DNA from: an uncultured Roseburia sp.
GTDB lineage: Bacteria > Bacillota > Clostridia > Lachnospirales > Lachnospiraceae
DNA: 64,000 nt
Reading direction: 5' to 3'
NCBI GenBank assembly: GCA_947649645.1
Contig: CANSSP010000003.1
Coordinates: forward strand, 124,001 to 188,000
Both the position numbers and the translations under genes were made by a program. Shown piece after piece: positions 8,805 to 17,651 of the stretch. Numbering within the stretch: the stretch's first letter is position 1; each line of letters opens with the position of its first letter. The notes beneath the pieces were generated by a model. The model was not told the DNA's origin and did not search any database. It worked only from the letters and a program-made list of their open reading frames with translations.

Positions 8805-8872
8805 TTTCGTGCCCTCCTTTTTCTGTTTCTACACTTCCTGTATATGATCACGCCCCGTGCGGCGCGCCTGGA

Positions 8873-9958
8873 TCACTCCGCCATACCTTTAAGCTTCGCC
8901 AGCGAAATCTCATACGGCTCCCGCGCAATGCCATACTCCGTGACGATCCCGGCAATCAGCCCGTGATCCGTGACGTCGAAAGCCGGATTGTAAACCTTAA
9001 CGTCATCCGGCGCCATGCGTCTGCGGTACCACATTTCCGTCACTTCCTCCGCCGGACGCTGCTCAATCCGGATTGCATCCCCGTCCGGTGTGTCCGGATC
9101 AATCGTGGACGTCGGTGCGCAGACATACACCGGGATGCCGTAATATTTCGCAACCGCCGCGACGACGGATGTTCCGATCTTATTGGCGGTATCCCCGTTT
9201 GCCGCAACACGGTCACACCCCACAAAAACTGCGTCAACCCAGCCGTTTTTCATCACTGAAGCCGACATATTGTCGCAGATGAGCGTCACATCCACACCGG
9301 ACGCCTTAAGCTCATATGCCGTGAGCCGCGCCCCCTGCAGAAGCGGCCGCGTCTCGTCCGCAAAAACCCGGAAACCATACCCGCGTTCCTGTCCCAGATA
9401 GATCGGGGCGGTCGCCGTGCCATATCTGCTCGTGGCGAGCTGACCTGCATTGCAATGTGTCAGTATTCCGTCCCCCGGCTTCAGCAGCGTAAGGCCGTAC
9501 TCTCCGATCTTTTTGCAGACACGAATATCTTCCTGCCAGATCGCAATGGCTTCCTCCCTCAGATGCGCGGTGACGGCCGCAGGTGTTTCCCCTCTGTGCG
9601 ACAGAGCGACGCTCTGCATCCGGTTCAGCGCCCAGCTTAAATTGACCGCCGTCGGTCTGGCAGACTCCAGATACTCCTTATTCTTTACAAGCTCCCGGTA
9701 AAACGTATCGGAATCCGGGGCTTTCGTCTGCTTCGCCAGCACATATATTCCAAGCGCTGCTGCCACGCCGATGGCAGGCGCGCCCCTCACCTTCAGAAGA
9801 TAGATTGCCTCGTACAGTTCCTCCGCCGTCCGAAGCGAAATCTCTTCGATCGTGCCGGGCAGCTTCGTCTGATCAAGAATGACAACTGCAGATTCTTCTT
9901 CGTCGAGACGGACGGTATCATAATCCATTATGTTTTTATTCTCTGTCTGTTGGTTCAT
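8873..9958 (-). CDS. mtnA: S-methyl-5-thioribose-1-phosphate isomerase
   Basis: 361 residues, typical for MtnA, which converts methylthioribose-1-phosphate to methylthioribulose-1-phosphate in methionine salvage. Family signatures are KVRGAPAIGVAAALG (about residue 58), the catalytic cysteine in THCNAGQLATSRYGTA and the catalytic aspartate in GCDRVAANGDTANKIGT. The N-terminus is a little longer than in Bacillus. An ECF S component lies 22 bases upstream on the same strand and is probably co-transcribed. No other mtn genes are in the window. An eIF2B-related sugar-phosphate isomerase with another substrate is the main alternative. Confidence 0.92.
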   Translation of the reverse strand: MNQQTENKNIMDYDTVRLDEEESAVVILDQTKLPGTIEEISLRTAEELYEAIYLLKVRGAPAIGVAAALGIYVLAKQTKAPDSDTFYRELVKNKEYLESARPTAVNLSWALNRMQSVALSHRGETPAAVTAHLREEAIAIWQEDIRVCKKIGEYGLTLLKPGDGILTHCNAGQLATSRYGTATAPIYLGQERGYGFRVFADETRPLLQGARLTAYELKASGVDVTLICDNMSASVMKNGWVDAVFVGCDRVAANGDTANKIGTSVVAAVAKYYGIPVYVCAPTSTIDPDTPDGDAIRIEQRPAEEVTEMWYRRRMAPDDVKVYNPAFDVTDHGLIAGIVTEYGIAREPYEISLAKLKGMAE

Positions 9959-9980
9959 CCTGCGTAAATCCTCCCTGCTT

Positions 9981-10574
9981 CTAATGATACCGCAACGCTT
10001 TTTTTAATGCAAGGGTAACTCCCGCTCCCACAACAAAACAGGCCGCCGCTTCTACCGCGCCGTTTAATCCCACGGATGCCACAATAAACGGAATCACCTT
10101 CGTCATCCCATACTGCCCGCGCATCGTCTCTGCAAACAGTGTTACCATTGCCCCCATAAAAAATACCGTATTTAAAATCGGACAGCAGAGATTTGCCACC
10201 GTCACGGACACGCCGGAAGAGAGCTTTGCCTTCCGAAGCCCCCGGTAAATGTACCCGGTGAGCAGTCCTTCCAGAATACGGGTGGGCACACACACCAGAA
10301 ACGTAAAAAACGGGTTTACCCCCAGAAGAACCGTTCCAAGCGCGCTCATCCCAAAACACTGAATAAAACTGGTAACGCCAAACACTCCGCCAAGAATTGC
10401 TCCCGCCGCAGGGCCGAGCGTGACAGCCCCCACAGCCACCGGGACGACGATCAGCGTGATCTCAAGCCCGGCCGTCCGGATATAGCCGATCGGCGTAAAC
10501 GCCAGCAGCAGAATAACGGCAACCAGCAGCGCCAGCTCTACCAGATATTTTGTAGAAAATACAGATCGATTCAT
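9981..10574 (-). CDS. ECF transporter substrate-binding (S) component
   Basis: 197 residues with about six hydrophobic segments. The N-terminal LLVAVILLLAFTPIGYIRTAG and the later LGPAAGAILGGVFGVTSF match S components of energy-coupling factor vitamin transporters, which capture a vitamin or precursor and share a common EcfAA'T module (not in this window). Adjacency to mtnA hints at a thio-compound or nucleoside-derived substrate, but this is inference from position only. The 84-base leader holds no riboswitch I recognise. Start ATG with AGGAG upstream. Confidence 0.82.
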   Translation of the reverse strand: MNRSVFSTKYLVELALLVAVILLLAFTPIGYIRTAGLEITLIVVPVAVGAVTLGPAAGAILGGVFGVTSFIQCFGMSALGTVLLGVNPFFTFLVCVPTRILEGLLTGYIYRGLRKAKLSSGVSVTVANLCCPILNTVFFMGAMVTLFAETMRGQYGMTKVIPFIVASVGLNGAVEAAACFVVGAGVTLALKKALRYH

Positions 10575-10658
10575 GTTCTCTTCTCCTTTTCGCTTCTCCT
10601 CTTACCAGTTCGCAATAATATCCCTTACAATATGCGTACTGCCTGTATGCCATCAACA

Positions 10659-11996
10659 TCACATGTTCTCACAAAGCCCGCACTTTTCACGCCATCTTCC
10701 GCTAAAATACCGCCACACAAAGCAACTCACTCTGAAAATCCAGTCCAGCACCATCGCCAGCCAGACGCCGACAGCCATCATCTCCATGCCAGCCCCCAGT
10801 ATCATGCTGAACCCGATACGGAACACCACCATGGAAAACACGGCGACAACCATTGTATACTGCACATCATTGCAGGCACGCAGCATATTGGGAAGCACAA
10901 ACGAAGCGGGCCATAAAAATATGGCCACGCCGTTATGTATCATCACCAGAAGATACGAAAGCCTTCTCGTCTCTTCCCCAAGTCCGTACAGTGACAGGAT
11001 AAACGGCAGCCCAAGCAAAATCACACTGTTGACAATCGCCGTGTACAGATACGTCATCCCCAGCAGCTTTTTCGTATAAAAACGCACCTGGCGCTCGTCG
11101 CCTGCCCCCACACAGCGGCCGATCACCGTAATCATCGCCAGACTCATTGCCTGGCCAATGATACAGCCCATACTGTCAAGGCTGTTTGCCACACCGTTCG
11201 CTGCAATCTGCACCGTACCAAATCCGGCAATAATACTGACCACGAGAACGCGTCCCAGTTGAAAGATTCCGTTTTCAATCCCGCTGGGAATGCCGATCCG
11301 AAGAATCCGACCGGCCACATCCCACTCAAAGCGAAAACGCTCCCGCTTTATATAAATCATATTCTGCGGATTGTATAGCAGAAAGACAATCACCAGTCCT
11401 GCAGCCGCACGGGAAATAAGCGACGGCAGCGCGACTCCGGCCACCCCCATCCGAAGTCCATAGATGCAGACGGCATTTCCGACAACATTGATCAGATTCA
11501 TCCAGACCGACACCTTTAACGTGACGGATGAATTTCCCATCGACCGGAACAGCGCAGCACCTGCATTGTAAATGGCGAGAAACGGAAAAGAAAACGCCGA
11601 TATCATCAGATAAACGACGGCATTGCGCATCACATCCGGGAGAATCCTGCCAAAAAACAGGCGAAGCAGGATTCTCCCGGAAAAAAGCACAAAAACCGTG
11701 ATCAGAAGGGCAATCCCGCCGGCCGTGTAAAGCAGCTGTCTCGCCGAGCGACAGGCCCCGTCCCTGTTTTTTGCCCCGATCTCCTGAGAAACGACCACCG
11801 CTCCGCCGGTCGCAAGCGCCGCCAGAACACTGATGATCAGATTGTTAAACATGTCCACCAGGGAAACGCCGGACACGGCAGCCTCGCCCGCGGACGAAAT
11901 CATCATCGTATCCGCCATGCCCACGGTAATCGCCAGCATCTGCTCTAAGATCAGAGGCAGAATCAGCTTTCTTAAATCCTGTCTGCTAAACAACAT
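10659..11996 (-). CDS. MATE-family efflux protein
   Basis: About 445 residues with 12 membrane segments. The MATE fold is visible in LILPLILEQMLAITVGMADT and the second half repeats it at RIGIPSGIENGIFQLGRVLV. The ATG at 11996 follows GAGGGAGGAGCGG; an upstream frame to 12083 overlaps the preceding glycosyltransferase. It is only distantly like the MATE gene at 1245. Because it directly follows the polysaccharide genes by 19 bases it could be transcribed with them, though it is not a Wzx flippase by sequence. Confidence 0.88.
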   Translation of the reverse strand: MLFSRQDLRKLILPLILEQMLAITVGMADTMMISSAGEAAVSGVSLVDMFNNLIISVLAALATGGAVVVSQEIGAKNRDGACRSARQLLYTAGGIALLITVFVLFSGRILLRLFFGRILPDVMRNAVVYLMISAFSFPFLAIYNAGAALFRSMGNSSVTLKVSVWMNLINVVGNAVCIYGLRMGVAGVALPSLISRAAAGLVIVFLLYNPQNMIYIKRERFRFEWDVAGRILRIGIPSGIENGIFQLGRVLVVSIIAGFGTVQIAANGVANSLDSMGCIIGQAMSLAMITVIGRCVGAGDERQVRFYTKKLLGMTYLYTAIVNSVILLGLPFILSLYGLGEETRRLSYLLVMIHNGVAIFLWPASFVLPNMLRACNDVQYTMVVAVFSMVVFRIGFSMILGAGMEMMAVGVWLAMVLDWIFRVSCFVWRYFSGRWREKCGLCENM

Positions 11997-12015
11997 TTTC
12001 CGCTCCTCCCTCACG

Positions 12016-12849
12016 TCAGGCGCCGGAGTACCTGGTTTTTGTCCCAAGCAGGATGCGCACATACGGAGTAATCGAACGCACAATCGCAGTGGGCAGCCCG
12101 AAATTTTTGTGCAGGAAATGGAACCAGTCCTTAAACGGCAGACCCTTCCGGCTCTCTTTCAGCCTCAGGCGCTCCAGCCGCGGCAGCGTCTCATCCTGCC
12201 AGGTTTTTTCCAGCGTATTATCGTTGCACTCGCCCACGTATTCCGAAAACACCCGGATATCATATCCCTTGCGGCTGATCTGCAGTCCGTAATCAAAATC
12301 GCCGATGCTGTGCTGGTAAAACGGGTCGATTCCTACCTGCATAAAAATATCGTGCGGAACAATTGCACAGTTGGCATTGAACGTGTCAAAACGGACTTCC
12401 GTGGCCTCCGGTCCCATTTTCCTGTATCGGATCCCTTTCGTGTATTTGATGCCGCCATAACTTAACTGCCCCTGTTCGCCGCAGATTGCGCCGACCAGAA
12501 CGACATCTCTTTTTAAATGCGGCAGCATCTTATCAAAAATCCCCGCAAAAAAACGGGTATCATCGTTCATAAGCATATAATACTCGTAATCCGTGTGATA
12601 GCGTTTCACATGCTCGATCGCCCTGTGCATGCCGCCGTTCCAGAACAGGGTTCCGTCGCCTTCCACCAGATCAATTTCACACGGCTGTCTGTCAAGCATC
12701 TCCCTTGTCCCGTCTGTACTCGCGTCATCCACGACGACATAGTCAAAACAGACGCGTGTATTCTCCGACAGCGTCCTTATACTGCGCTCCGTCAGGGCTT
12801 TCCGGTTATGGCAGGTAAACACTGCCAGTATTTTTGTCTTCTCTTCCAT
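12016..12849 (-). CDS. Family 2 glycosyltransferase
   Basis: 277 residues. The GT-A fold is indicated by ILAVFTCHNRKALTERSI at the start, the nucleotide-binding VVVDDASTDGT (about residues 38-48), and the acceptor/metal motif MLMNDDTRFF. This resembles rhamnosyl- and related transferases that build cell-surface polysaccharide. It overlaps the 3' end of the preceding Wzy-like gene by 44 bases, a sign of tight co-translation. Donor and acceptor cannot be told. Confidence 0.88.
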   Translation of the reverse strand: MEEKTKILAVFTCHNRKALTERSIRTLSENTRVCFDYVVVDDASTDGTREMLDRQPCEIDLVEGDGTLFWNGGMHRAIEHVKRYHTDYEYYMLMNDDTRFFAGIFDKMLPHLKRDVVLVGAICGEQGQLSYGGIKYTKGIRYRKMGPEATEVRFDTFNANCAIVPHDIFMQVGIDPFYQHSIGDFDYGLQISRKGYDIRVFSEYVGECNDNTLEKTWQDETLPRLERLRLKESRKGLPFKDWFHFLHKNFGLPTAIVRSITPYVRILLGTKTRYSGA

Positions 12850-13975
12850 TCTTGTTCCCTTCTTCTAGGAGATTCGGATACAGCAACATCCCACAGAGCA
12901 GAATGAATACATTCATAAATCCGTTCATGACATACTGCTCCAGCACGCCATAGAGCGCCATCCCGGTGATCATCACGAGTTCTTTGTAATTCCCGCGCTG
13001 CCAGAGCCGGTACAACGTCATACACACCATCACAAAGAAAAAAAGCGCCACAAACACACCACAGTACAGGAGCACAAACATGTACGTATTATCAATCAGA
13101 CCGTAATAATTGGCATAAAACAGCTCCTGTGTCCGCGGAATCAGCGAAATCCCCAGCTCTTTATAATAGCCGTTCATAATATAGATCCGCCCCGAGACGA
13201 GATGGCTCATCAGTTTCATAAACGGGTTGCCCGCGTCGTAAAGCACCATCGTGACAAAGCTGAACAACGCCCCTGCCGGCACGGACAGCACCAGGAGAAA
13301 CTTTATTTTTCTGCTCTTTATCCATTTTTCCAGAAGGATCAGAGCCCAGCAGAAGAAAAACACCGCCACGCCAGTCCGGCAATACGTAAATTTGTAAAAA
13401 AGCAGCGCGACCGCGGAAGTTCCCAGAAACCACCACCGGTTCAGCCTGTCATAATTGCAGTACAGCAACAGTCCCAGCGTCAGAAACACGGCAAGAAATG
13501 CTGTATTCGGCTCATTCATCGCAAAACTGTAGACCGGGATTTCCACATATTTCGTGTCGGGCGTGGTCTTAAAACCGATATCGTACACCCCGAAATACGA
13601 TCCCACGACAAGCAGGAACAGGCTGACCGTGCGGATCGCCACTGCAATCTTTGCCATTGTCTCAAATCTGCAGTTTTTCATTCCGGCAATCGTCGCAAAC
13701 AACAGAAGCCAGGTATTTTGTTTTGTGATCACGGACAGCCCGAGTCCGACCCCTGCCAGAACGGCAACCCAGATCACCTCGCGCAGCGTATATTTTGTCG
13801 TCATCAGTTTCACGGCCAGAAAAGACATGCCGAACGCAAAGAAACATTTATAAATACGGTCTCCGTGATCATACGTAAACGCCTTCATCAGCATATTGAC
13901 GGCAAAATAGCCGTAATACGCCACAATCCCCAGTTCTTTCCAGTTTACTGTCTCAGCTATTTTTATTTTATTCAT
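12806..13975 (-). CDS. O-antigen polymerase/ligase-like membrane protein (Wzy-like)
   Basis: 389 residues with about 10-11 membrane segments and a larger outside loop after residue 240 (LVSGRIYIMNGYYKELG), where Wzy/WaaL proteins carry an RxxxW/Y-type catalytic region. Sequence conservation is low in this family, so assignment rests on topology and on lying between a chain-length regulator and a glycosyltransferase. Starts 8 bases inside the preceding gene. It probably polymerises repeat units on the outer face of the membrane. The ribosome site is weak, consistent with coupling. Confidence 0.72.
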   Translation of the reverse strand: MNKIKIAETVNWKELGIVAYYGYFAVNMLMKAFTYDHGDRIYKCFFAFGMSFLAVKLMTTKYTLREVIWVAVLAGVGLGLSVITKQNTWLLLFATIAGMKNCRFETMAKIAVAIRTVSLFLLVVGSYFGVYDIGFKTTPDTKYVEIPVYSFAMNEPNTAFLAVFLTLGLLLYCNYDRLNRWWFLGTSAVALLFYKFTYCRTGVAVFFFCWALILLEKWIKSRKIKFLLVLSVPAGALFSFVTMVLYDAGNPFMKLMSHLVSGRIYIMNGYYKELGISLIPRTQELFYANYYGLIDNTYMFVLLYCGVFVALFFFVMVCMTLYRLWQRGNYKELVMITGMALYGVLEQYVMNGFMNVFILLCGMLLYPNLLEEGNKNGREDKNTGSVYLP

Positions 13976-15260
13976 ATATCAAAATCCCACTGATCTGAAT
14001 CCGGTTTACATCGGCTTCATTTTTCACACGGTATAACGTCTCGTTTTTAACATTCTTTCTGCCGCACACAAGAAACGACCGGTCACACAGCCGTGCCGCC
14101 ACATAGGCATCCGCACAGTCCGCCGCATCCCCCGTACCGATCACAATGCGTTCGTATTCCCTGCTCTTCTCATCCAGAAACATGGCAAAACGCCGGTTCC
14201 CCAACAGATCAAATCCTTTTTCCGTCTCCGCTGTCCGGCATACGACATCCAGGTAATGGTTCAACGCGAGCGGCGTAATCTCTGCTCCCTCTTCAAAAAC
14301 AAAACGGCTGACAGAATGTTCCGGCTTTCCGTCTTCTCCCTCCCCTGCAAGGTTGACAAACAGCGTCCGCTTCTGCTCATTTGCAAAGCTCATCGCCGTT
14401 TTTAACGCCGCATCCTTCCTCGGGCTGCCCAGAGAGATACAGTTTATCCTGACACACCCCACCTGCTCTTCTTCTTTGAAAAACAGACAGACTTTCCGGA
14501 ATGTCTCCGCATTGTCGTTTCCATCCTTTAACGTATCGATAACCGGAGCCTCCATGCACTGACGTATCTCTTCCGCGTTTTTCGGCTTTTTCCAGAGAAG
14601 CAGAAAGCAGGTATACACTACGACTTCCACAATAATTCCCAGTAAAAATCCGGCTGTCGCCGCTTTCAGCACGCCCTGTCTGAACTCCTCCTCTGAAATA
14701 TAATACGATTCTATCTTCTGAACGATGCTGGAAGCATGCGGCTCATCCACGACAGTGATACAGCTGCTGCCGATAATTTCCCTTGAAGTTTTCTCCAGCG
14801 CGGCGATGACCTCGTCGGCGAAGCCGACCGCTTCCGTCTCATCCGTAATCGAAAAATCACCAAACGATGCCGGATAATTGACGCAGAGCGACAGAACGTC
14901 GGAAACCTCCCCCTGGAAGATATCAAACACGGCCAGATACCCCTGATAATCCAGCCCGAGCCCTGTCTTTCTGATCAGCTCCTTGTAAGTGAGATTGCTC
15001 TTTGCAATCTTCACGATCGTTCCCGCACGCTCTACCGCCGTCTCATCACTGTATGGCTTTACATAAATGGCTGCGGCAGCCTGCTGAATATTATCGTAGA
15101 CTACCTTTTCCACAAAGGGATGATTCGCCTTATATTTGTAGCCGCCCAGAAGGGCAGCGCATAAAAGCGCGCAGATCACCGCCAGCCACCACATTCTCAG
15201 ATTATACCGCAATACCTCCATCACGCTGTACTCTTTGTCCAGTCTGTATTCCTTATCCAT
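13968..15260 (-). CDS. Wzz/CapA-type chain-length protein with degenerate BY-kinase module
   Basis: 430 residues. A Wzz region is framed by two membrane segments (about residues 24-42 and 201-222) with an external domain between them. The cytoplasmic part (about 250-430) aligns in pattern with bacterial tyrosine kinases (RTLFVNLAGE, then YERIVIGTG and ISGILIYE). The Walker A site is lost: the GEGKST position reads SPRKDAALKT, and the LLIDADLR element has become LFVNLAGE. There is no tyrosine-rich tail. It is therefore probably a pseudokinase-fused polymerisation regulator. Next to Wzy-like and GT2 genes. Confidence 0.78.
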   Translation of the reverse strand: MDKEYRLDKEYSVMEVLRYNLRMWWLAVICALLCAALLGGYKYKANHPFVEKVVYDNIQQAAAAIYVKPYSDETAVERAGTIVKIAKSNLTYKELIRKTGLGLDYQGYLAVFDIFQGEVSDVLSLCVNYPASFGDFSITDETEAVGFADEVIAALEKTSREIIGSSCITVVDEPHASSIVQKIESYYISEEEFRQGVLKAATAGFLLGIIVEVVVYTCFLLLWKKPKNAEEIRQCMEAPVIDTLKDGNDNAETFRKVCLFFKEEEQVGCVRINCISLGSPRKDAALKTAMSFANEQKRTLFVNLAGEGEDGKPEHSVSRFVFEEGAEITPLALNHYLDVVCRTAETEKGFDLLGNRRFAMFLDEKSREYERIVIGTGDAADCADAYVAARLCDRSFLVCGRKNVKNETLYRVKNEADVNRIQISGILIYE

Positions 15261-15315
15261 TCTTCCGTCACCGTCCTTTTCCTTCTTGTTCCAAATATCA
15301 TAACACAGATAAAAA

Positions 15316-17502
15316 TCACTGAAAAGCCTTTTCTTTTTCTTCCTTCAGCCGGATTACCTCTCCGTAATCCATCTCCCAGGTGTCCCCGACACTCTTAAGC
15401 ACCTTTCCGGCCTCGTTCTCAAAGACGACATCCTGCACATCATAGTACTCCTGCGTATTGATATAGTACAGATCCTCTTTGAGCACCGTGATATAGGAGA
15501 TATTCTTCTCATCCAGATTTTTCACAATATCTCCACCGTCAATTTTCCAGATATAGAAATCCTCGCTCTTTTGTCCGGTTTTCTTTTCATACAGAATAAA
15601 ATCCATATAAGAAGTCTGATCCGCCATCAGGGGAACCTTCTCCCCTTTCAGATGCTTCTTTACATAGGAAAACAGCTCTTCTTTCTCCCCGGCAGACTCC
15701 ACTGCATGCGCGACATCCAGCCAGCTCTTGCCCGGACAGGTCAGCAGCGCCGCCTCTTCGTTTTCGTAGACCACCGTGCACAGCGAAAAATAGTCTTTAT
15801 ATCGCTCGTAAAACGCACCCGACTTAATCACGACAGCTTCACGGACGTCCCGCTTTTCCATGCGGCGCAGCAGCTCCATCAGATCCTGCTCGTCCGCCCG
15901 GTATTTTGAAATATTTATCGGCACCATACCGTTATACCAATACAGATGCCTCTGGTCATCCGACAGAAGCGGAACCTCTCTTCCCTCCGTCGTTTCCAGT
16001 ACATAATTGAACACATCAAGCATCTTGTCCGAAATCCGGTATTGTTCAAAATCCTCCGCCATGGTATCCATGTTGTAGCGGTAAAGCGTAAATACAATCT
16101 GTGTCCCATAGCTCCCCGTATAATGAGGGTTGTGAACCCACATCACACGGTCATAACTGGAAAACGTAATCCAGCCGATCATCACCATCAGTCCGGCATA
16201 GGAAAAAAATACCACAAGCTGCTTTTGCTCTGTCAGCACATCCAGCGCCTGAACAGCCAGAATCCAGCCAGACAGCCACAGATTGTAATAAATCTTATAA
16301 TAATAGTATCCGGACATTTTCCCGTTATAAAAAAGGATATACATCGCAATGGCGCACAATATCATACAGATACTCATCAGACCGGGAATACAGGAACACT
16401 CCTTTTTCCGGAACGCCATATAAAATACGTAAAACAGCGCAGGCAGAAAGAAGATCAGATCTGCATACATGGAGCGGTACATTGCCCCGTCCACCTGCAC
16501 ATACGCAAACATCCTGTCTACGGAGCCGCCCCAGTAATTCAGAAAGAAAATTGCGGCCCCTGCCGCCGCAACGGCAACTCCCGCGGCCACAGCCCAGAAA
16601 TAGCGCAGATGTCTGACGTTTCTTCGCTCTCTGCCTAGAAAATAAAACAAAACGACAAAAAACGCAAGGTAGTTTACAGGAACGAACAGCTTGTTACAAC
16701 AACTGTTCGCGTACGCCCCCAGAACCAGCAGAACGGACAGCAGCCCCCGCAGTTCCCTCTGTCTCTCAAACAAAAGCAGCGCATACACGAGAAAAATCAG
16801 AATCATTACTCCGATCCCCCAGTGCACAAACCCCCCTGTCATATAGCTGTATGCCGGATATCCCCAGAAATATCCCGCTGCAAAAATCGGAGCAAGAATC
16901 CGCACCGGCTTCTTCTCGCTGACCGTGAGTATCAGCATATAGATCATCCAGATTTCCAGAATATGCATACAGATATCTGCCAGAATAAACGCTTTATAAT
17001 AAAAAACCCTCTCCAGAAGCGGCGAGGCCGCCTCGATAAAGAGTTCGTCGATAAGAGATGCAAAATAAATTCCTTCCAGTTTTCCGGTATCCAGGATGCG
17101 CATGGCTTTCCGAAAATGGTTTGCCGGGTCCGTATTCATGTAACTGAGCCTCAGTTCCCCTGTAAAAAGATGATCTGAAACCCACAGGACCAGGACTGCC
17201 AGTCCGATCATGCACACAAGATCTGAAAACCGCCAGAACACTTTCTGAACCTTTTTTTTCCATATCATGCCGGCCAGAAATGCAATGTCCGCAATGGCCA
17301 GCGAAACGGCCAGTGACAGGAGTCCCACTCTGATCCCGATCTTATCATAAAAAAAAGCTGCCAGCGCCAGATAGCAGAACACCGCCATCGTGCCCATCAC
17401 CGCGGCCTTCCACCCATTGATTTTCTTTTCCGTCTTCGGATAAAAAATCATTCCCGCGAGACAGAGCAGAAACAAAGCTGCAAAAAGTATCGATATCGCC
17501 AT
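15316..17502 (-). CDS. Large polytopic membrane protein of the polysaccharide locus
   Basis: 728 residues; function not recognised. Residues 1-475 contain about 12-13 membrane segments; residues 480-728 are soluble, containing HNPHYTGSYGTQIVFTLYRY and ending in a Lys/Glu-rich tail. The architecture (many segments plus an extracytoplasmic C-terminal domain) resembles lipid-linked-sugar GT-C transferases or surface-polysaccharide membrane proteins, but no GT-C acidic motif is certain. It is the first gene of the polysaccharide operon, with GAGAGGG before the ATG, and the Wzz-like gene follows after 55 bases. Confidence 0.7.
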   Translation of the reverse strand: MAISILFAALFLLCLAGMIFYPKTEKKINGWKAAVMGTMAVFCYLALAAFFYDKIGIRVGLLSLAVSLAIADIAFLAGMIWKKKVQKVFWRFSDLVCMIGLAVLVLWVSDHLFTGELRLSYMNTDPANHFRKAMRILDTGKLEGIYFASLIDELFIEAASPLLERVFYYKAFILADICMHILEIWMIYMLILTVSEKKPVRILAPIFAAGYFWGYPAYSYMTGGFVHWGIGVMILIFLVYALLLFERQRELRGLLSVLLVLGAYANSCCNKLFVPVNYLAFFVVLFYFLGRERRNVRHLRYFWAVAAGVAVAAAGAAIFFLNYWGGSVDRMFAYVQVDGAMYRSMYADLIFFLPALFYVFYMAFRKKECSCIPGLMSICMILCAIAMYILFYNGKMSGYYYYKIYYNLWLSGWILAVQALDVLTEQKQLVVFFSYAGLMVMIGWITFSSYDRVMWVHNPHYTGSYGTQIVFTLYRYNMDTMAEDFEQYRISDKMLDVFNYVLETTEGREVPLLSDDQRHLYWYNGMVPINISKYRADEQDLMELLRRMEKRDVREAVVIKSGAFYERYKDYFSLCTVVYENEEAALLTCPGKSWLDVAHAVESAGEKEELFSYVKKHLKGEKVPLMADQTSYMDFILYEKKTGQKSEDFYIWKIDGGDIVKNLDEKNISYITVLKEDLYYINTQEYYDVQDVVFENEAGKVLKSVGDTWEMDYGEVIRLKEEKEKAFQ

Positions 17503-17591
17503 ATTCTTCCCTCTCTTACGTATGTTTTCCCCGTTTTTTCTTCTGTTTTATCATTATAATCCATATCCTCCTTTTCCATTCGCCATCGCCA

Positions 17592-17634
17592 CAAAAAGAA
17601 AAGGCACGAAGATATTATACTATCTCCGTGCCTT
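17592..17634 (-). terminator. Rho-independent terminator after the repeat protein gene
   Basis: AAGGCACGaAGATA (17601-17614) pairs with TATCTcCGTGCCTT (17621-17634) around a six-base loop, followed on the minus strand by TTCTTTTTG. It separates the repeat-protein transcript from the polysaccharide operon. Confidence 0.85.
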
Positions 17635-17651
17635 TTCTGAAAGTCCCAATT

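Noticed and set aside
10575-10658. Vitamin riboswitch before the ECF S component
   Set aside because: The 84-base leader shows none of the TPP, FMN, preQ1 or cobalamin core sequences.
17503-17572. Small minus-strand frame starting near 17570 with GGAGG before it
   Set aside because: The ribosome site is only two bases from the ATG, the peptide is Lys/Glu/Thr-rich without homology signs, and it overlaps the start of the membrane protein gene.
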